DNA of 35,000 bases from contig JADFXV010000004.1 of the NCBI GenBank assembly GCA_015233395.1, forward strand, positions 1 to 35,000, given 5' to 3'. Positions 31,811 to 35,000 of this stretch are shown here, piece after piece. Positions within the stretch are counted from its first letter, which is position 1; each line of letters begins with the position of its first letter. The translations under genes were made by a program, and so were the position numbers. Source of the DNA: Desulfovibrionaceae bacterium. GTDB lineage: Bacteria; Desulfobacterota; Desulfovibrionia; Desulfovibrionales; Desulfovibrionaceae. A model generated the notes under the pieces. That model saw nothing but the letters and a program-made list of their open reading frames with translations. It searched no databases and was not told the origin of the DNA.

Positions 31811-33565
31811 CTACTTGAACGATTCCCGGTACAGCAGGTTCAGGGCGTTGAACATGTTGCGCCGTATGATTTCGAAGTCGACCATGAGGCGTTTCATTTC
31901 GTCGGTTTTGTTCTCCTGGCCGAGGACCACGATCCGGCGGGCGAGGGTATGCACCTGCTCGTGGTGTTTGCCCACTTCCTTGAAGGACTCCAGGTGTCCG
32001 AGTTCTTTGGATCCGGCCGAATCGTACCATTTGCCGAAGTCGCACTGGTGATGGTCGGCCACTTGTTCCGGCTTGAGCGTGGAGTAGCCGTGGATCAGGC
32101 TCTGGAGCCTGGCCACCCAGGCCAGGTGCAGGGTTTTGATCTTGCCCACGTCCATGGCGGTCTTGCCCAGGTCGAAGACTTTGAGTCCGTCTTCGAGCTC
32201 GCGGGCCAATTCGGCCACTTCGTGCGCGCTGGCCTGCACCTGGAGGGATACCGAGGCGATTTCGCTTAGGTTGCTGTCCACGCCGGACACGTCCGAGGCG
32301 ATCCGGGCAAAGGCGTGCGAGCCGTCGTCGACCGCATTGCTGACCAGCTTCAAGGTGTTGGCCACGCCGCCGATGTTTCCCGAGATCTCATGGTTGGCCA
32401 GGGTTTGCTCGTGCACGGCCTTGGCCAGGCCGCTGACCTCTTCCTTGACCTGGCCGATGGCCGCGGCCACGCTTTTGATGTCGGCCACGGCTTGGCGGGC
32501 GGCTTTTTCGATTTCTTCCACGGCGGCGATCTGTTCCCCCGCCAGGGTGGTCGATTTGGCGATCGACTGCACGGCGAGTTCCGTGGCCTGGACGTTGCGG
32601 CGCGCCATGCTCTGGATCGAAGAGATGGCCTCGCCCACGTCCTTGGTCGCGGTCATCGTCTTTTCGGCCAGCTTGCGCACCTCGTCGGCCACGACCGCGA
32701 AGCCGCGTCCGGCGTCGCCGGCGCGGGCCGCCTCGATCGCCGCGTTGAGCGCCAGCAGGTTGGTCTGGTCGGCGATGTCGCCGATCACGTCCATGATTTT
32801 GCCGATTTCTTCCGCCTTGCGGCCGAGTTGGTCCATATCGTTTTTGAGTTGGGTCGAACGCTCCTCGACCTCGCCCATGGCGTGGCTGATGTCCGCGATC
32901 CCCTTGGCGCCGGCCTGGGCCGTGCGGCCGAGGCGTTCGATGAGTTCATTGGCCCGCAGGGCCAGACCCGAAGCCTCCTCGGAGCTGTGGGCCGCCCGGT
33001 CGATGCCGCGGCCGATTTCGTCTTCGGCGGCCGAGAGTTCCTCCACCGCCGAGGCCATGGAATTGACGGACTGGGCGGAAGCGTCCACCGCCTGGTTGAC
33101 TTCCTCCATCTTGCCGTTGAGATCGCTGGAGGACTCGGCCACTTGCCGGGCCATGGTCTTGGAGGCGGTCGAACCGTCCGAAAGCTTCGTGGACTGGGTG
33201 GTCATGTCCTTTGAGAACCAGGCCAGGGTGCCCGCGGTATTGGACAGGTTTTGAAAGGATGTGATCAGGCCGCTCGCCAAGGCGCCCATGTCCGAGACCA
33301 TGGGGGCGCATGGGGCGGCCGGAGAGGCGGCGCTGGTCGCGACCCGGCGCAGATCGCCCTTGGCCAGGTCGCGCGCCGCCTGGATGGCCGGCGTAAATCG
33401 CGACCCGGCCGCGGCCGCGCCAAGGCCAAGCCCGGCCAGGCCCGCCAGCCCCAAAACCGTTCCGGCGATCCAGGCCGAACTCATTACGGCCGTCACCGCC
33501 AGGCCGACGATGGATAAGCCGGCCACAATCCAGGAGGCGATCACCCGGCTGTTATGGATACGCAT
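31811..33565 (-). CDS. Methyl-accepting chemotaxis protein with CZB zinc-binding domain
   Basis: 584 residues. Two adjacent membrane segments (about 8-28 and 31-52) leave no periplasmic sensor domain and I see no clear HAMP. A long cytoplasmic signalling helix pair follows, with the canonical tip [20 protein letters not shown] and [20 protein letters not shown], which binds CheA/CheW. The C-terminus (from about 475) is a chemoreceptor zinc-binding domain: [19 protein letters not shown] and [11 protein letters not shown] supply the His/His/Cys/His ligands. Such domains sense zinc or hypochlorous acid in other bacteria. There is no adapter pentapeptide for CheR/CheB at the end. It converges with the flagellar cluster. 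Confidence 0.93.
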   Translation of the reverse strand: MRIHNSRVIASWIVAGLSIVGLAVTAVMSSAWIAGTVLGLAGLAGLGLGAAAAGSRFTPAIQAARDLAKGDLRRVATSAASPAAPCAPMVSDMGALASGLITSFQNLSNTAGTLAWFSKDMTTQSTKLSDGSTASKTMARQVAESSSDLNGKMEEVNQAVDASAQSVNSMASAVEELSAAEDEIGRGIDRAAHSSEEASGLALRANELIERLGRTAQAGAKGIADISHAMGEVEERSTQLKNDMDQLGRKAEEIGKIMDVIGDIADQTNLLALNAAIEAARAGDAGRGFAVVADEVRKLAEKTMTATKDVGEAISSIQSMARRNVQATELAVQSIAKSTTLAGEQIAAVEEIEKAARQAVADIKSVAAAIGQVKEEVSGLAKAVHEQTLANHEISGNIGGVANTLKLVSNAVDDGSHAFARIASDVSGVDSNLSEIASVSLQVQASAHEVAELARELEDGLKVFDLGKTAMDVGKIKTLHLAWVARLQSLIHGYSTLKPEQVADHHQCDFGKWYDSAGSKELGHLESFKEVGKHHEQVHTLARRIVVLGQENKTDEMKRLMVDFEIIRRNMFNALNLLYRESFK

Positions 33566-33715
33566 TATAACCCCCGCTTTTCAGGTTGACGCCGTCTGGG
33601 CCGCCGGTCGGCGATGCCGCATTTTAGCCTGTTCTAGACAATTTATGTGTGATTTTTGTTACGCCAGCAAAGTTTGTCCGGGAATACAAAAAATTGGCCG
33701 ATCCGAAACAGGCGG

Positions 33716-34573
33716 CTAAAAAGGATTGATCGTGCGTTCGCGCGAATAGTTCATGTAGCCGACGTTGGCGCCCAGGCGCAGCCCGACGCCGAAGCGGATC
33801 GGCGCCAGCACGATATTGCCCGAACGCTGGTAGTTCATGCCGAAGCCGCCGATGAAGTACGCGCTGCCGTCCACGCCCGGAAAGCGCTGGAAGATTTTGT
33901 CCGCGTCTTCCATGCTGTAGACAAGGACGAACACCTTGGCGGCGTCGGCGCCGATGTCGAAGCCGATGGTCGGACTTTGCCAGTAGACTTCGCGGCTCTG
34001 GCCGTTCTTGAGCTTGAGTTTGCCTTCGCCGTAACGCAAACCGACCACCAGGGCGCCCGCGCCCTCGCCGCCCTTGATAAAACCCGTGGGCCGGCCCAGA
34101 TCCTTGAAGGCTTTGGCGATCAGCGAGGCCACTCCCTGGCTGCCGCCCTCGAAAAAGCCCATGACTTCCCGGTCGATTTCGTTTTTGCCGTAGGTCTTTT
34201 CCTTATCGGCCATGTCGAACACGTCTTCGCTAGGCGAACCCGGGCCGGAATCGGCCGTGGCCGGTTCGGCTCTTTGCGGCGCGGGCTCGGATTTTTTCGC
34301 CGGCGGGGATTGTTTGCCAACTTTGTCGCCGGCCGGCGCCTCCCAGTCCGAAGATGAGGATTTGGCCGGGGCGGCGGAGGGTCTGGCCTCGACGCCGGAG
34401 GGTTTGGCGTTGTCGACGGCGGCCGGCTGGGGCGCGGTCTTGGCCGGAGGCGAGACGTCATCGGTGAGGTTGCGTTCCTGAATCTGTCCGGCGGCGGACG
34501 CCCCCTGAGCCAAGGCGAAAACGAGAGAGAGGACGGCCAAGGGGATCAAGCTGAGCAGGCGCGATATGGTCAT
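33716..34573 (-). CDS. EipA/DUF1134-family envelope protein
   Basis: 285 residues from the ATG at 34573, chosen because GGAGG is 6 nt upstream; an ATG at 34579 abuts the ribosome site. A signal peptide (SLIPLAVLSLVFALAQGASA, ending ASA-AG) precedes a Pro/Ala/Ser-rich disordered linker (about 35-118). The DUF1134 domain follows: GFFEGGSQGVASLIAKAF, DLGRPTGFIKG, ALVVGLRYGEG, VYWQSPTIGFDIG and QRFPGVDGSAYFIGG, then NYQRSGNIVLAPIRFGVG and LRLGANVGYMNYS. In Brucella EipA affects envelope integrity and is found mostly in alpha-proteobacteria; the linker is longer than I would expect. The gene is monocistronic. Confidence 0.9.
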   Translation of the reverse strand: MTISRLLSLIPLAVLSLVFALAQGASAAGQIQERNLTDDVSPPAKTAPQPAAVDNAKPSGVEARPSAAPAKSSSSDWEAPAGDKVGKQSPPAKKSEPAPQRAEPATADSGPGSPSEDVFDMADKEKTYGKNEIDREVMGFFEGGSQGVASLIAKAFKDLGRPTGFIKGGEGAGALVVGLRYGEGKLKLKNGQSREVYWQSPTIGFDIGADAAKVFVLVYSMEDADKIFQRFPGVDGSAYFIGGFGMNYQRSGNIVLAPIRFGVGLRLGANVGYMNYSRERTINPF

Positions 34574-34659
34574 TGGCATCCTCCGCGAAATGTCGCTGCC
34601 GCCAGGCGGCGTTACTTTGCCAATATGCCACGGCTAGCGGCAAAAAGAAAGGCCCGGCG

Positions 34660-35000
34660 TCAGCGGTTTTCGGCGAGGCGTTCCTTGATATACGGAAGCA
34701 TGGCCCTGGCGATGATGTCGCGGGCGTAATCCGTGTTGTGCACCCCGTCCGGGGTATAGCTTGCGGCCGTGCGGCCGCACAGGGCGTCTTGCATGTCGAC
34801 GAAATACGGCCGGTCCTTGAGGGCCAGCTTCAAAGCCGTATACACCACCCGGAAATTGTGCCGCGTGGTCGGAAAGCGCTTTTCGTCGAACATCGCCTTC
34901 TTTTCCAGCGCGGCGACCACCGGGTCCAAATGCGGACACTGCTCGGTCCAGTTGAGCGGCTGCAGGAATAAAATGAACTTCGAGCCGAAACTGCTCACCA
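34660..35000 (-). CDS. SGNH/GDSL-type hydrolase, C-terminal part (continues past the right edge)
   Basis: The frame is open to the window edge, so the true start lies beyond. The visible 113 residues show the final part of an SGNH hydrolase: FILFLQPLNWTEQC, a helical region (VVYTALKLALKDRPYFVDM) and the catalytic DGVHNTDYARDIIARAM with Asp and His of D-x-x-H. This C-terminal part is similar in layout to alginate/acyl-transfer proteins (DltD-type) as well as esterases, so substrate cannot be given. The 80 bases to the next gene show no feature. Confidence 0.7.
   Translation of the reverse strand, partial: VSSFGSKFILFLQPLNWTEQCPHLDPVVAALEKKAMFDEKRFPTTRHNFRVVYTALKLALKDRPYFVDMQDALCGRTAASYTPDGVHNTDYARDIIARAMLPYIKERLAENR

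Noticed and set aside
33566-33715. Sigma-28 promoter in front of the MCP gene
   Set aside because: TAAA and GCCGAC are present on the minus strand, but their spacing is 5 bases too short.

Overview
The window looks like chromosome from a high-GC, flagellated delta-proteobacterium of the Desulfovibrionaceae type (Desulfovibrio/Solidesulfovibrio-like). This is inferred from the order of the flagellar export genes (fliR-flhB-flhA-flhF-flhG-fliA-cheY-fliL), the G/C-rich modular hairpins in the intergenic spaces, and the general gene content. No rRNA, tRNA, CRISPR array or insertion sequence was recognised.

Layout. 1-923 (-) is the 5' part of a DUF3300-type envelope protein. 1247-2784 (-) is an overlapping cbiQ-cbiO pair for cobalt/nickel uptake, followed upstream by a gene-poor 0.9 kb stretch with several inverted repeats. 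3695-4825 (+) is tgt and 5035-5601 (-) is pyrR. 5970-6881 (+) encodes an unknown exported protein. 7006-12623 holds a surface or lipid/phosphate-ester hydrolase cluster: a metallophosphoesterase, a tyrosine-phosphatase autotransporter and a convergent GDSL-esterase autotransporter. 13124-13567 (+) is a small DMT-family membrane protein. 13697-18200 (-) is an RND efflux pair (inner-membrane pump and lipoprotein adaptor, no outer-membrane channel). 18331-19635 (-) encodes a coiled-coil protein whose C-terminal half carries six FliM-N-like peptides in tandem.

19813-22078 (+) holds dapF, a VOC-family gene coupled to it, and a TtcA-like tRNA thiolase. 22129-31584 (+) is the flagellar cluster: a degenerate LytM/M23 membrane protein, fliR, flhB, flhA, flhF, flhG, fliA, cheY, a fliL-like gene and a small unknown gene. 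Most flhA-fliA junctions overlap, so this is one transcription/translation unit. Candidate sigma-54 (before flhB), sigma-70 (before cheY) and sigma-28/FliA (before fliL) promoters break it into stages, matching the usual flagellar hierarchy. 31811-33565 (-) is a chemoreceptor without a periplasmic sensor but with a zinc-binding CZB domain. 33716-34573 (-) is an EipA/DUF1134 envelope protein, and the right edge holds the C-terminus of an SGNH hydrolase.

I see no complete, clear-cut undescribed defence or biosynthetic system. The observations most worth following are the six-fold FliM-N-like repeat protein (possible multivalent CheY partner), the phosphatase-autotransporter cluster, the dispersed hairpin repeat whose copies show compensatory base changes, and degenerate active sites in the LytM protein, FlhF, the metallophosphoesterase and the GDSL autotransporter.
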